IMG/VR virus record: IMGVR_UViG_3300035698_019258
Location: 1 to 20,776 of that record
Length of the DNA: 20,776 nt
Source: a virus
Direction: 5' to 3' (one strand)
Positions 7,204 to 14,684 of this stretch are shown here, piece by piece. Position numbers and translations under genes: made by a program. The notes beneath the pieces were generated by a model. The model saw nothing but the letters and a program-made list of their open reading frames with translations. It was not told where the DNA came from and did no database searches. How positions within the stretch are numbered: position 1 is the stretch's first letter; every line of letters starts with the position of its first letter.

Positions 7204-7578
7204 TTAAGATTTTACATTGACAAATACAACGACCTCATCATTTTGTGTTCCAGAACCGATTGTCAGCTTTAATCTTCCATGCACTACAAATTCTCCATAA
7301 ACAGCAGTGTCCCCGCCCTCAGTATCACTTAGATCTAAAGCAGTCCCAGTATTGTCTTGAAGAGCAACTCTTGGATAAACAACTTTGTCTGTATTGTCAG
7401 TCGCTAAATCTAATATCTTCTGGCCTACGCCCTCTTGACTATCTATATCAACTTCGCAGGTATTTGTAGGATAGTTTATCTCAATAGATAATATCTTCCC
7501 GCTAATAACTGGGCTGAAAACAGTTGCTGCACCAGTGCCGTCTAAAGCACCTGATTCGATTCTATATTGTCGCATCAT
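7204..7578 (-). CDS. Small beta-rich structural protein (decoration candidate)
   Basis: This 124-residue protein is rich in beta-strand patterns (SGKILSIEINYP, AVYGEFVVHGRLKLTIGSG, EVVVFVNVKS) with many Asp, Gly and Thr, typical of capsid decoration or head-fibre proteins. It starts MMRQYRIESG, with GGAG 9 bases upstream of the first ATG. It is the third small beta protein in a row after the capsid gene. No catalytic motif is visible. A similar short protein in other viruses is often annotated only as a structural protein. Confidence 0.6.
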   Translation of the reverse strand: MMRQYRIESGALDGTGAATVFSPVISGKILSIEINYPTNTCEVDIDSQEGVGQKILDLATDNTDKVVYPRVALQDNTGTALDLSDTEGGDTAVYGEFVVHGRLKLTIGSGTQNDEVVVFVNVKS

Positions 7579-7603
7579 TCTTTTTTCTCCATTTATTTAT
7601 TTG

Positions 7604-7624
7604 TGACTAATTGGGGTTTAGTCA
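7604..7624 (-). other. 7-bp hairpin in the leader of the decoration-like gene
   Basis: Arms TGACTAA and TTAGTCA form a perfect 7-bp stem with a 7-base loop ACCCCAA. It lies between the T-rich tract 7630-7655 and the ATG at 7578. It may protect a processed 5' end or belong to an intrinsic stop signal for the upstream gene. Confidence 0.45.
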
Positions 7625-7629
7625 GACCC

Positions 7630-7655
7630 TTAAAAAAAATAAAAAAAATAAATTA
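7630..7655 (-). terminator. T-rich tract after decoration-like gene
   Basis: On the coding strand the TAA at 7653 is followed by ATTTATTTTTTTTATTTTTTTTAA-type sequence, with two runs of eight T. Archaeal transcription stops at such oligo-T tracts without a hairpin; in bacteria the T-run would need the stem upstream, whereas here the stem (7604-7624) is downstream. Partial termination is likely, because the next genes have no obvious promoter. Confidence 0.45.
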
Positions 7656-8126
7656 ATTATCAAAATCTATTTCTACGCCACTAATAGCAATATCACATGC
7701 CGCATCGATAGCTGTTGTTCCAGTAACTTTCACATAATACTGGAAATCGTCAAGCACTCTTTCATCAAGGCCAACTTTCTCAGCGTCGAGAGCCGTGTCT
7801 GCCGTAACAGATACTTGAGCAATTGCACCAACAGATGCATCAGTGACAGCACCAGCACCTTTTGTTACTTTTCTCAAATCTGCATCAACAACTGTAGCAT
7901 TTCCACCTGTAGCTCCTAAAGCTCCAACGATTCTAAATCCCTTAATCTTCTGGTCTTTTTTCAGGCCATGGATAGGAATTGTAAAAACCATAGAACTCAA
8001 ATTAGTTGCCAAAGTAATTGTGCCGTCAGCTGCATGAATCCATCCTGAGGCTGTAACAATCTGGTGAGTATTGCAAAACAGGATGTTATTTCTAACTACT
8101 TTGTTTCCAGTTGGTAAGCCGCCCAT
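7653..8126 (-). CDS. Beta-rich structural protein (decoration or head protein candidate)
   Basis: This 157-residue protein has repeated beta-strands with small residues, for example GTITLATNLSSMVFTIPIHG, IKGFRIVGALGATGG and AACDIAISGVEIDF. The KITAG-like pattern of an alternating hydrophobic strand followed by GGNAT is that of many capsid surface proteins. It contains a DADLRKV turn near residue 80 and an Asp-rich C-terminus. GGAG lies 6 bases before the ATG. It is the second gene after the capsid gene, and a T-rich tract follows it. No known family is recognised with certainty; a trimeric decoration protein is the simplest suggestion. Confidence 0.6.
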   Translation of the reverse strand: MGGLPTGNKVVRNNILFCNTHQIVTASGWIHAADGTITLATNLSSMVFTIPIHGLKKDQKIKGFRIVGALGATGGNATVVDADLRKVTKGAGAVTDASVGAIAQVSVTADTALDAEKVGLDERVLDDFQYYVKVTGTTAIDAACDIAISGVEIDFDN

Positions 8127-8141
8127 TTTATCTCCGCAGAC

Positions 8142-8432
8142 TTACTCGCCGATAACAGTAATGACTCTTTTCTTGTCATTATTTCCTGATGCAGTTGTGT
8201 AAGTCAAAACTCCACCAGAAACAGCAGTTGTTCCAGATTCTTGCACTATCACGTTGTCTTCTGTTGTGTGGACAACTCCATACACTGACAAAATCTTTTT
8301 CAAACCAAAATCTGATAAATTTAGTGTCAAAGTATCAGTTCCACCTGTAACAGTAGTTCCGCTTGTTAGTACGACAATCTTGCCACCCAAATTAGGCGCA
8401 TACTCTTTTCTTATACTTGTTATGTCTGTCAT
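8142..8432 (-). CDS. Small structural protein downstream of capsid gene
   Basis: This 96-residue beta-rich protein includes GKIVVLTSGTTVTGGTDTLTLNL, KKILSVYGVVHTTEDNVIV and KKRVITVIGE. It resembles small capsid-stabilising or head-tail proteins found directly after HK97-type capsid genes. A GGAGG lies 5 bases before the ATG, the same strong layout as at 6758 and 9985, so high expression is likely. The function is inferred from position and composition only. Confidence 0.58.
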   Translation of the reverse strand: MTDITSIRKEYAPNLGGKIVVLTSGTTVTGGTDTLTLNLSDFGLKKILSVYGVVHTTEDNVIVQESGTTAVSGGVLTYTTASGNNDKKRVITVIGE

Positions 8433-8455
8433 TTTTCCTCCAATTTAATTTAGTG

Positions 8456-8514
8456 TGTTATTTTTTCTTAAACCAAAAAAAAATTATTAAAAACTAAAAA
8501 ATAACAAAAAGGTT
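8456..8514 (-). terminator. T-rich tract after the capsid gene
   Basis: The stretch between the capsid stop (8515) and the next gene is almost only T and A on the coding strand, with several runs of five to nine T. This is the kind of oligo-T tract at which archaeal RNA polymerase stops. No stable hairpin is seen. Incomplete termination would give more capsid mRNA than connector mRNA. Confidence 0.45.
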
Positions 8515-9669
8515 TTATGCAATATTATCAATGAAACTATTGAACTCTGGTGCTCTTAAGACAAGCGATTCGTAGATCTTCAACATGAATTTCTGACTGT
8601 CGTTTGTTATTGCTAACTCTTGGAAAGTCATATCCAATAAAACTCTCATCTCAATTTGATCTGTATCTAAGAAATAAATTTGCTTAGACCCAGAGTTATT
8701 AGATAAGAATCTGCTCGGTATCACAGGTATTGCTCCAATCATTGTCCATAAGACTAATTGCGCATTAACACCAAATGGTAATTCTGCACCTGCTCTCATA
8801 TCTGCAGGTGAAAATCTAAAGGTATCAATCATGATAGCTCTTATGTCCTGTAATACAGAACTAGAACATACCGCAATCTTTGGCCTTCCACCGTTATCAA
8901 ATGCTCTTCTTACAGTAGTTTCAATATCGTCCCATGTCAATGCTGCACTCGATAAATCGGTTACATTTGTTGTACTTTGCTGTACAATAATGCCGTCGAA
9001 TTCTGTTGCATCACTTGATGAATCTCCATTAATAATCAAATCCTCTTCCTTTTCTCTCAAAGCCCTTGCTTTGACTACTACTTCGAGTTGTCTTGCACTT
9101 GGCGCCGCTGCTGATGTAAACGGATTTCCACCTAAGCCAGTACCAGTTGCTATTGCTCCTTGTAGTATGAAAGATGATTGTGCCGCTTGAGATGGTCCTG
9201 TAACTCTTCCAACTGCATAAATAAACTTAATGGCCTTACTTACTCTTTCATAAGTATCATCATACTCTGAAAGTGGCGCATCTTCTGCCGCTGAAAAAGC
9301 TGAGCCTTTTGTGATCAATCTATTGAAATCTGCAGTCATGCCTTGGTTTGTAACTCTTGGAAGTAATTCCACAAGTGGCGTTTCTTTCCGAGTTATATCA
9401 ACAATTCGCGGATCCAAGAAAACTTGAATCATAGCAAAACCAGCTGTTCCAGCCCCGCCAGTTGATGTTGTCAATGCCTTATGCACTCCACGATTATAAA
9501 GCACTTTAAGCTCTGACCTTAAGTCAATTCCTTTCCAAGCATCAATATATGGTGTCTTATCTTTCAAAAACCCAAATGAATGCGAGTAAGCACTTTTTTG
9601 GTCTGGCTCCATCTGCAAAGTCCCAACTGATCCCGGTCCTGATTCTGGTAGATTTTTGTATTCATCCAT
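8515..9669 (-). CDS. Major capsid protein, HK97 fold
   Basis: This 384-residue protein is the main shell subunit. Its place right after the protease/scaffold gene and its sequence fit the HK97 fold: a polar N-terminal arm about residues 1-70 that is likely cut by the protease, an E-loop/P-domain region with VELLPRVTNQGMTADFNRL, a spine-helix type region with RQLEVVVKARALREKEEDLIINGD (near residue 207), the DATEFDGIIV stretch, an A-domain with KIAVCSSSVLQDIRAIM, FGVNAQLVL and IPVIPSRFL, and a final strand FMLKIYESLVLRAPEF. The ATG at 9667-9669 (MDEYKNLP) is chosen since it follows the protease stop by one base; the longer frame starts with TTG inside the protease gene. No Shine-Dalgarno is seen, so coupled translation is probable. 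Confidence 0.9.
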   Translation of the reverse strand: MDEYKNLPESGPGSVGTLQMEPDQKSAYSHSFGFLKDKTPYIDAWKGIDLRSELKVLYNRGVHKALTTSTGGAGTAGFAMIQVFLDPRIVDITRKETPLVELLPRVTNQGMTADFNRLITKGSAFSAAEDAPLSEYDDTYERVSKAIKFIYAVGRVTGPSQAAQSSFILQGAIATGTGLGGNPFTSAAAPSARQLEVVVKARALREKEEDLIINGDSSSDATEFDGIIVQQSTTNVTDLSSAALTWDDIETTVRRAFDNGGRPKIAVCSSSVLQDIRAIMIDTFRFSPADMRAGAELPFGVNAQLVLWTMIGAIPVIPSRFLSNNSGSKQIYFLDTDQIEMRVLLDMTFQELAITNDSQKFMLKIYESLVLRAPEFNSFIDNIA

Positions 9670-9670
9670 T

Positions 9671-9985
9671 TTAAATCTGGTCAAGAGGTCGAGCTTCGTC
9701 TACTGACTTTTGTTCAGATTCTGCATTCAACTTTTCATTAGTTGGAGCTTGTTCAGATAAACCTTTTTGAATTGGCTTACTGATGGCTTTTGAAATTTCT
9801 GCAATCTCTTTCTCAATTTTATCAAGCCTGCTCTTCACTTCAATTACTTCAGCCTTCGCTTCAGTTTCTGTAGTTTCTGCATCTGCGTTTTCAGTTGATT
9901 CATCACTAGCATTATCAGTTGATTCACTTTCCGATTCACTTTCTGATCCTTGACTAGCTTCGTCTTTCTTTTCTTGCTCTGACAT
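9671..9985 (-). CDS. Nested scaffold protein started inside the protease gene
   Basis: In the same frame as the protease, an ATG at 9983-9985 is preceded by GGAGG (9991-9995) with 5 bases between, exactly the layout seen before other genes of the window (6758 and 8432). It would make a 104-residue protein starting MSEQEKKDEASQG, Ser/Glu-rich to about residue 45, then a coiled-coil to about residue 70, and a polar end. The product equals the scaffold half of the fusion, as with lambda C/Nu3, and would supply scaffold in excess over protease. The frame was checked: 312 bases from the ATG to the stop codon, a multiple of three. Confidence 0.7.
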   Translation of the reverse strand: MSEQEKKDEASQGSESESESESTDNASDESTENADAETTETEAKAEVIEVKSRLDKIEKEIAEISKAISKPIQKGLSEQAPTNEKLNAESEQKSVDEARPLDQI

Positions 9986-10693
9986 TTTGTCCTCCTTTTT
10001 AATTTTCTCTTTGTGAGTATTTTTCTTTTTATTATTTTCTTCATCTTCGTCATCCTCGTCATTATTTTTCTTTTTCTTTTCAAGATAATCCAAAGATTTC
10101 ATAAAAATATCAGTTACAGAAGCGTGAGGATTTATTGCATTTCCAGTTAATGCATTATTTAATAAATTCATATCATCCAATAATCTAATTACAGTCCCAT
10201 CCTTTAGAGTTTTATTTGCAGTTTTTGTTGGAATAAATGCTATTGAGAAAGCATCATAAAATCCATTTTCTATATTGAATTTAATATCATCAAAATTCAT
10301 AACAACATTTCCTTTCTCATCAAATTTCTTCCAAGTCTTGTTTAGTTCCCATCTAACTTTTACACCGTTATTCCCTACATCCTTAACTCTCGTAAAATCA
10401 ACAGCTTTTCCTAAGGGGATTTTAGTTTTATTGATCTCTAATTCTATCGCTGTCTCTCCTCTAAATGCCTCATGTTCAAAATCTAATTTAAGAACTCTGC
10501 TTTTCATTTGCTCTATCATTCCGTCTAAAGCTCTGTCTGTAACTATATCATTAACTAAATCCCTATCAGAGGTAGAAATAAATCCCTCTACTATGAATCT
10601 TTTTTGACCTTTTTCTTGAATCTCTCCGAAAGTAATTGGCTGAGAATGAATTGTAAAAATACCCCCTTCTTGCATTAATTGTTGATTTCTCAT
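9671..10693 (-). CDS. Prohead protease fused to scaffold (HK97/U35-type)
   Basis: The 340-residue protein has an N-terminal serine protease domain of the prohead protease family (residues about 12-195). It contains FIVEGFISTSDRDLVNDIV, the catalytic His74 in LDFEHEAF and the catalytic Ser150 in GFYDAFSIAF; LTGNAINPHA near residue 185 matches the conserved end of the fold. Residues about 205-340 are charged and low-complexity, with a coiled-coil (VIEVKSRLDKIEKEIAEISKAI, about 285-306), a typical scaffold. The protease cuts the scaffold and capsid arms during maturation. I prefer the ATG at 10691-10693 (MRNQQL); a longer frame begins with a TTG inside the repeated promoter element. The TTTATAA box is centred 26 bases upstream, and no ribosome binding site is visible, so a leaderless mRNA is likely. 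Confidence 0.88.
   Translation of the reverse strand: MRNQQLMQEGGIFTIHSQPITFGEIQEKGQKRFIVEGFISTSDRDLVNDIVTDRALDGMIEQMKSRVLKLDFEHEAFRGETAIELEINKTKIPLGKAVDFTRVKDVGNNGVKVRWELNKTWKKFDEKGNVVMNFDDIKFNIENGFYDAFSIAFIPTKTANKTLKDGTVIRLLDDMNLLNNALTGNAINPHASVTDIFMKSLDYLEKKKKNNDEDDEDEENNKKKNTHKEKIKKEDKMSEQEKKDEASQGSESESESESTDNASDESTENADAETTETEAKAEVIEVKSRLDKIEKEIAEISKAISKPIQKGLSEQAPTNEKLNAESEQKSVDEARPLDQI
9991..9995 (-). promoter_or_regulatory. Internal Shine-Dalgarno for the nested scaffold
   Basis: GGAGG on the coding strand, 5 bases before the internal ATG at 9985. It lies inside the protease coding sequence, in codons for a Lys/Glu-rich linker, and it is as strong as any ribosome binding site in the window. 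Confidence 0.7.
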
Positions 10694-10715
10694 AATGGAA
10701 AGAGGTTTAAAAAAC

Positions 10716-10747
10716 TTATAAAGAATATTGCTCAAAAAGAGAATATT
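10716..10747 (-). promoter_or_regulatory. Promoter/operator element, copy 2 (leaderless protease promoter)
   Basis: This element is identical over 32 bases to the copy at 5090-5121. It overlaps the last stop codon bases of the repeat protein gene. The TTTATAA box (10716-10722) is centred 26 bases before the A of the protease ATG at 10693, which is the distance of an archaeal TATA box from its start site. No ribosome binding site lies between them. The inverted AATATT half-sites sit directly upstream of the box, where a regulator or TFB would contact DNA. Confidence 0.7.
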
Positions 10748-13700
10748 ATATTTCTTCTATCTCTAAAATTCTTATTAGCTTTTTATGATCTAATTTAGCA
10801 ACCAAATCAAGATCATCTTCATTCTCTTTTAAGATGCTGGAAGAAATTGAAATATCCTTTGAATCAACTTTATTTAATGAACTTCTTATTATTAATTCTT
10901 CAGAATTTTCTTTGAGAATTGGCGCAATAATATTAAAAGTGTATTCTTTTGATTCTCTCTTTAATCTTCTGCTTGGCAATCTCCCAACCTTTTTTTCAAC
11001 AGATCCAATAATGGCATCAACATTGAATATTTTATCTTGGGTTTTCTTGAGAATAGCATCTATAGTAAAATTCTTGTCTGTGCCCGGAGTAATAAGAATA
11101 GCATCTGCAGTAAGTTGTTTATCTTGAATTTTGCGTAATATTGAATCGGTGATAAATGTTTTTTCTTGAATCTTCTTTAATATTGCATCCATAAAAAAAT
11201 TCTTATCAAATATCTCCCTAATAAATGCATCTGCGGTTAGAGATTTCTCCTGTATCTTTCTCAATAAAGCATCTATAATAAAATCCTTATTATTTGAAAC
11301 TCTTAAAAGCGAATCTACTGTAAAACTTTTATCCTGAATTTTTCTTAAGATAGAATCGATAATGAAATTTTTAGTTTGTTCTTTTTGAAGTATTGCATCA
11401 GCAGTAAAAGTCTTAGTTTGTATTTGCCTTAATAATGAATCAATTGCAAATATTTTTTCAATATTTAATTTTTTCAAGATAGCGTTTATTGTAAATTCTT
11501 TTTCTAACCCGCCAGTAAGTATGGCATCAGCTGTAAAAGTTTTGTCTTGAATTTTCTTTAATAAAGAATCTATTGTAAAAGTTTTGTCTTGGATCTCTCT
11601 CAAAAAAGCATCAAGAATGAAATCCTTAGTAATTCTATTCACTAATCTTGCATCTGCAGTAAATTGTTTATCTTGGACTTTTCTTAAGATTGAATCAGTA
11701 ATGAAAGTTTTTGTATTCACAGCCCTTAAAAAAGCATCAATTGTAAAATCTTTAGTGTCGACTTTTCTTAATAATGAATCTAATGTAAAATTCTTATCTT
11801 GTGTCTTCTTTAGAATTGCATTAGAAGTAAATGTCTTATCTTGAATTTCTCTCAAAAAAGCATCAATAGAAAATCCTTTTGTAAATCTGTTAACAATAAT
11901 TAAATCCCCTGTAAAAGTTTTATCTTGAACTTTTCTTAAAATAGCATCAGATATAAGGGTTTTAGTCTGTTCTTTTTGAAGCAAGGCATCTATAGTAAAA
12001 TTCTTGTCTGTGCCCCCAGTAAGAAATGCGTCAGAAGTGAATGTTTTATCTTGAACTTTTCTAAGTATCGCATCAATAGTAAAATTCTTAGTTCCAGTAG
12101 TTGTAAGAATTGCATCAACAATAAAATCTTTTGTCAATCTTCTAACCAATATAGAATCAATACTGAAATCTTTTATTTGAGATTTTCTCAATAGGGCATC
12201 TATTATAAACTCTTTAGTCTCTTCTTTTCTAAGTAATGCATCTAATATAAAATCTTTAGTTTGTATTTTTCTTAGCAATGCATCAGCTGTGAATGTTTTA
12301 TCCTGAATCTCTCTCAGAAATGCATCAAGAATAAAAGTTTTAGTTATGCTGTTGACTAAGGTTGCATCAGAAGTGAGTGTTTTGTCTTGAACTTCTCTAA
12401 GCAGTGCATCAATTATTAATGTTTTATCATTATCAATTTCTTGCAATAAAGAATCCGCTGTAAGTGTTTTATCATTATCTGCTTTTTTTAAAATTCCATC
12501 TGCAGTAAAAGTTTTATCTCCAGTAGCCACAAGAATAGCATCTGTTGTAAAATTCTTAGTAAATCTGTTTACTATAATTGCATCTGTTGTGAGAGTCTTA
12601 TCATTAGTTTTTCTAAGAAAGGAATCTGCTAAAAAATCTTTTGTTAATCTATTGACTAATCTCGCATCAGTTATGAAAGTCTTATCTCTAATTTCTCTAA
12701 GAATTCCATCAGCAGTAAAAGTTTTATCCTGAACCTTTCTTAATATTGCATCAACACTTAATGTCTTATCGTTGTCAATCTCCTGTAATAATGCATTTGA
12801 AGTAAAAGTTTTATCTACTGTTGAAACTAAGATAGCATCTGCTGTGAAAGTCTTTGTGTCGGTTTGTTGAAGAAAAGAATCAACTGTAAAATCTTTGTCA
12901 TTATCACTTTTTTTTAAAACAGCGTCGATAGTAAGAGTCTTATCTTGAGTGGCCTCTAAAACTGCATCAGAAGTAAATGTTTTATCTTGAGATTTTTGAA
13001 GAAAAGAATCAACTACAAATGTTTTATCATTATCAATTTCTTGCAATAAAGAATCTGTTGTAAAAGTTTTATCATATTCTGTAACTCCACTTATAGTTAA
13101 CTTATTCCACCAAATATTAGGGGGAGATGTTTCATCAGCGAAAAGATAATCTATTTCATCAGAACTATTCCCACTATTAAACATCGCTTCAAGCTGAATA
13201 GCTTTTATATGAATGCTATCTCCACTTGTACCAGTTTTATAACAAGTAGCCTCTAAAGCTGCAAGTTTAGACCAAGTCCATCCACCAGAAGGAGTATTTA
13301 ATGTTATCCAATCATGCCAACCAGTGCTAATAGTTTCTTCTTGTATTGTTCCCAATAATTCCCCTCTCCCGTCAGTGTGAATAGCGATATTGGCAGTTGA
13401 ATCTCCACTCCCACCTCTTCCATTAAATCTTGCCCGAACAGAAGAAGGAGTGGGGTGATTTGAAGAAGATGGCGCATCTGTACCCTCTCCTTTTGTTTCA
13501 TTATTATCAATATCCCCGCTTGTAGTAGTATATGCAATTGTATTGGGATTGCCATCAAAAGCATAAGCCTCATTTGACCATACTCCATCTGGATCAGTTG
13601 CACCAACGTCAGAAGCATCAAAAATAAAATGCCTTGTTGTTTCATTAGCCTCTCCCCCTGAATCATAATTATTGAAATATGCCCACTTTGCTTTTACATC

Positions 13701-14678
13701 CTTGAAAGTTCCTTCTTCTAATAATGTTTCTCCTTCCCAACTACCATCATATTTATCATAAACAATATCATGAGGCGAAAGTATGTGTTGATCCCTTTCA
13801 TAAAAAACATAAATATCTGTTCCATTTGCCACTAAAGAAGGATTTACTCCTACATTGCTATTTGAATAAGTTGTCCAAGCACCTGTCCAGTTTGCAGATT
13901 GTTTAGCAATATTAATTTCAGTATTTGAATCAACGTAAGCTATCCATACATCCTTGTTGCTGTCGACTACAATTGAAGGGTGATTGTCGTGGCCAGCTAA
14001 AACAGAATCATCCACGATTTTTGTAGTAAATGAAGAAGGATCATTTGCATTTCCTATTGCTGCCTTGATAGCGCCATCAGTATTATTCTGCCAAACAATA
14101 ACAGGGACATTTGAAGAATTTATAGCAATACCACAACCATAAGTATGTTTTTGGGTTGAAGATCCTTCAAGTTCTATAGTCTCAGTTTTTGTTTTCCATA
14201 ATGCTCCAATTTTATTAGTATATCTTGTTGATCTGTAAAGTGTTCCTTTTGAACTTTGAAAATTAATCCATGCAATATGAGGTTTATCATTAAAATCAAC
14301 AGCTAATGAAACATAAGCATCTATGGCAGCACCACCATCTTCATCATCTAAAGCTTCTTCATCACCTTGATATAAATCAGTATTAGTATTAAATTGAACA
14401 TACCCTAAAATACTGCCACTGCCATTATCAACCCAATAGCCAATATGAATAATATCATTAGAATCAATTGCAATCCCAACAGCGTCAGTACTTCTAGGCG
14501 GTTTATTTGTGCTATCTTTTTCTGTCCAAGAAGTCCCATCTGATGACTTCCAGACATACATTCGGTCATTAGTATCATCAAGTGTAACTGCATATAATGT
14601 GCCGTTGCTTGTACGGACTACTACTCTTTCACCACACCCGATATGATTAGTATTAGCAATAGTTATTTTTGTTGCCAT
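10746..14678 (-). CDS. Giant repeat fibre/adhesin: propeller-like head plus 49 tandem 14-residue repeats
   Basis: This 1310-residue protein has three parts. Residues about 17-300 hold recurring blade-like segments (AVGIAIDSNDIIHIGYW, VSLAVDFNDKPHIAWI, CGIAINSSNVPVIVWQ, PSIVVDSNKDVWIAYV, PSLVANGTDIYVFYE) as in sialidase-like beta-propellers. Residues about 300-535 look like a jelly-roll or sugar-binding domain. Residues 536-1228 are 49 tandem units with consensus DKTFTIDAILRKVQ; 42 units have 14 residues and 7 have 15, which sums exactly to the 693 residues observed. The last 82 residues continue with degenerate units. Alternating hydrophobic residues suggest a fibrous beta-structure. The gene lies in the portal unit, not with the tail tip genes, so it may be a head fibre, a neck whisker or a tail fibre. 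Host binding is an inference. Confidence 0.8.
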   Translation of the reverse strand: MATKITIANTNHIGCGERVVVRTSNGTLYAVTLDDTNDRMYVWKSSDGTSWTEKDSTNKPPRSTDAVGIAIDSNDIIHIGYWVDNGSGSILGYVQFNTNTDLYQGDEEALDDEDGGAAIDAYVSLAVDFNDKPHIAWINFQSSKGTLYRSTRYTNKIGALWKTKTETIELEGSSTQKHTYGCGIAINSSNVPVIVWQNNTDGAIKAAIGNANDPSSFTTKIVDDSVLAGHDNHPSIVVDSNKDVWIAYVDSNTEINIAKQSANWTGAWTTYSNSNVGVNPSLVANGTDIYVFYERDQHILSPHDIVYDKYDGSWEGETLLEEGTFKDVKAKWAYFNNYDSGGEANETTRHFIFDASDVGATDPDGVWSNEAYAFDGNPNTIAYTTTSGDIDNNETKGEGTDAPSSSNHPTPSSVRARFNGRGGSGDSTANIAIHTDGRGELLGTIQEETISTGWHDWITLNTPSGGWTWSKLAALEATCYKTGTSGDSIHIKAIQLEAMFNSGNSSDEIDYLFADETSPPNIWWNKLTISGVTEYDKTFTTDSLLQEIDNDKTFVVDSFLQKSQDKTFTSDAVLEATQDKTLTIDAVLKKSDNDKDFTVDSFLQQTDTKTFTADAILVSTVDKTFTSNALLQEIDNDKTLSVDAILRKVQDKTFTADGILREIRDKTFITDARLVNRLTKDFLADSFLRKTNDKTLTTDAIIVNRFTKNFTTDAILVATGDKTFTADGILKKADNDKTLTADSLLQEIDNDKTLIIDALLREVQDKTLTSDATLVNSITKTFILDAFLREIQDKTFTADALLRKIQTKDFILDALLRKEETKEFIIDALLRKSQIKDFSIDSILVRRLTKDFIVDAILTTTGTKNFTIDAILRKVQDKTFTSDAFLTGGTDKNFTIDALLQKEQTKTLISDAILRKVQDKTFTGDLIIVNRFTKGFSIDAFLREIQDKTFTSNAILKKTQDKNFTLDSLLRKVDTKDFTIDAFLRAVNTKTFITDSILRKVQDKQFTADARLVNRITKDFILDAFLREIQDKTFTIDSLLKKIQDKTFTADAILTGGLEKEFTINAILKKLNIEKIFAIDSLLRQIQTKTFTADAILQKEQTKNFIIDSILRKIQDKSFTVDSLLRVSNNKDFIIDALLRKIQEKSLTADAFIREIFDKNFFMDAILKKIQEKTFITDSILRKIQDKQLTADAILITPGTDKNFTIDAILKKTQDKIFNVDAIIGSVEKKVGRLPSRRLKRESKEYTFNIIAPILKENSEELIIRSSLNKVDSKDISISSSILKENEDDLDLVAKLDHKKLIRILEIEEI
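10995..13073 (-). repeat. 49-unit in-frame tandem repeat array (42-45 bp units)
   Basis: Tandem units encode K-T-F-x-x-D-A-x-L-x-x-x-x-D with near-invariant Lys, Phe/Leu, Asp/Asn and Leu/Ile positions. Bases differ much more than residues, so the array is old and held by protein selection, while some neighbours (the Q-E-I-D-N and R-K-V-Q-D-K variants) are near copies of each other, which suggests internal duplication. The 15-residue variants mostly end in IDN or ADN. Confidence 0.9.
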
Positions 14679-14684
14679 TTTAAA

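Noticed and set aside
7611-7919. A 102-residue plus-strand frame over the leader and a decoration-like gene
   Set aside because: It opens with Lys-rich low complexity from the A-run and then reads antisense of the structural gene; no other support.
8831-9190. A 119-residue plus-strand frame opposite the capsid gene
   Set aside because: Antisense shadow of a strongly supported major capsid gene with no start signal.
9670-9684. Longer capsid start at TTG 9684
   Set aside because: The ATG at 9669 sits one base after the protease stop, matching the junction style of the window.
9844-10083. A 79-residue Lys/Arg-rich frame in the scaffold region
   Set aside because: It is a shifted frame of low-complexity Glu/Lys codons in the protease-scaffold gene; composition alone explains it.
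10694-10735. Longer protease start at TTG 10735
   Set aside because: It lies inside the repeated element, has no ribosome binding site, and adds an N-terminus not needed by the protease fold; the ATG at 10693 fits the TATA box distance.
10995-13073. Regular 42-base periodicity, considered as a CRISPR array
   Set aside because: The units are contiguous and in frame, diverged at the DNA level and conserved as protein; there are no invariant repeats with unique spacers.
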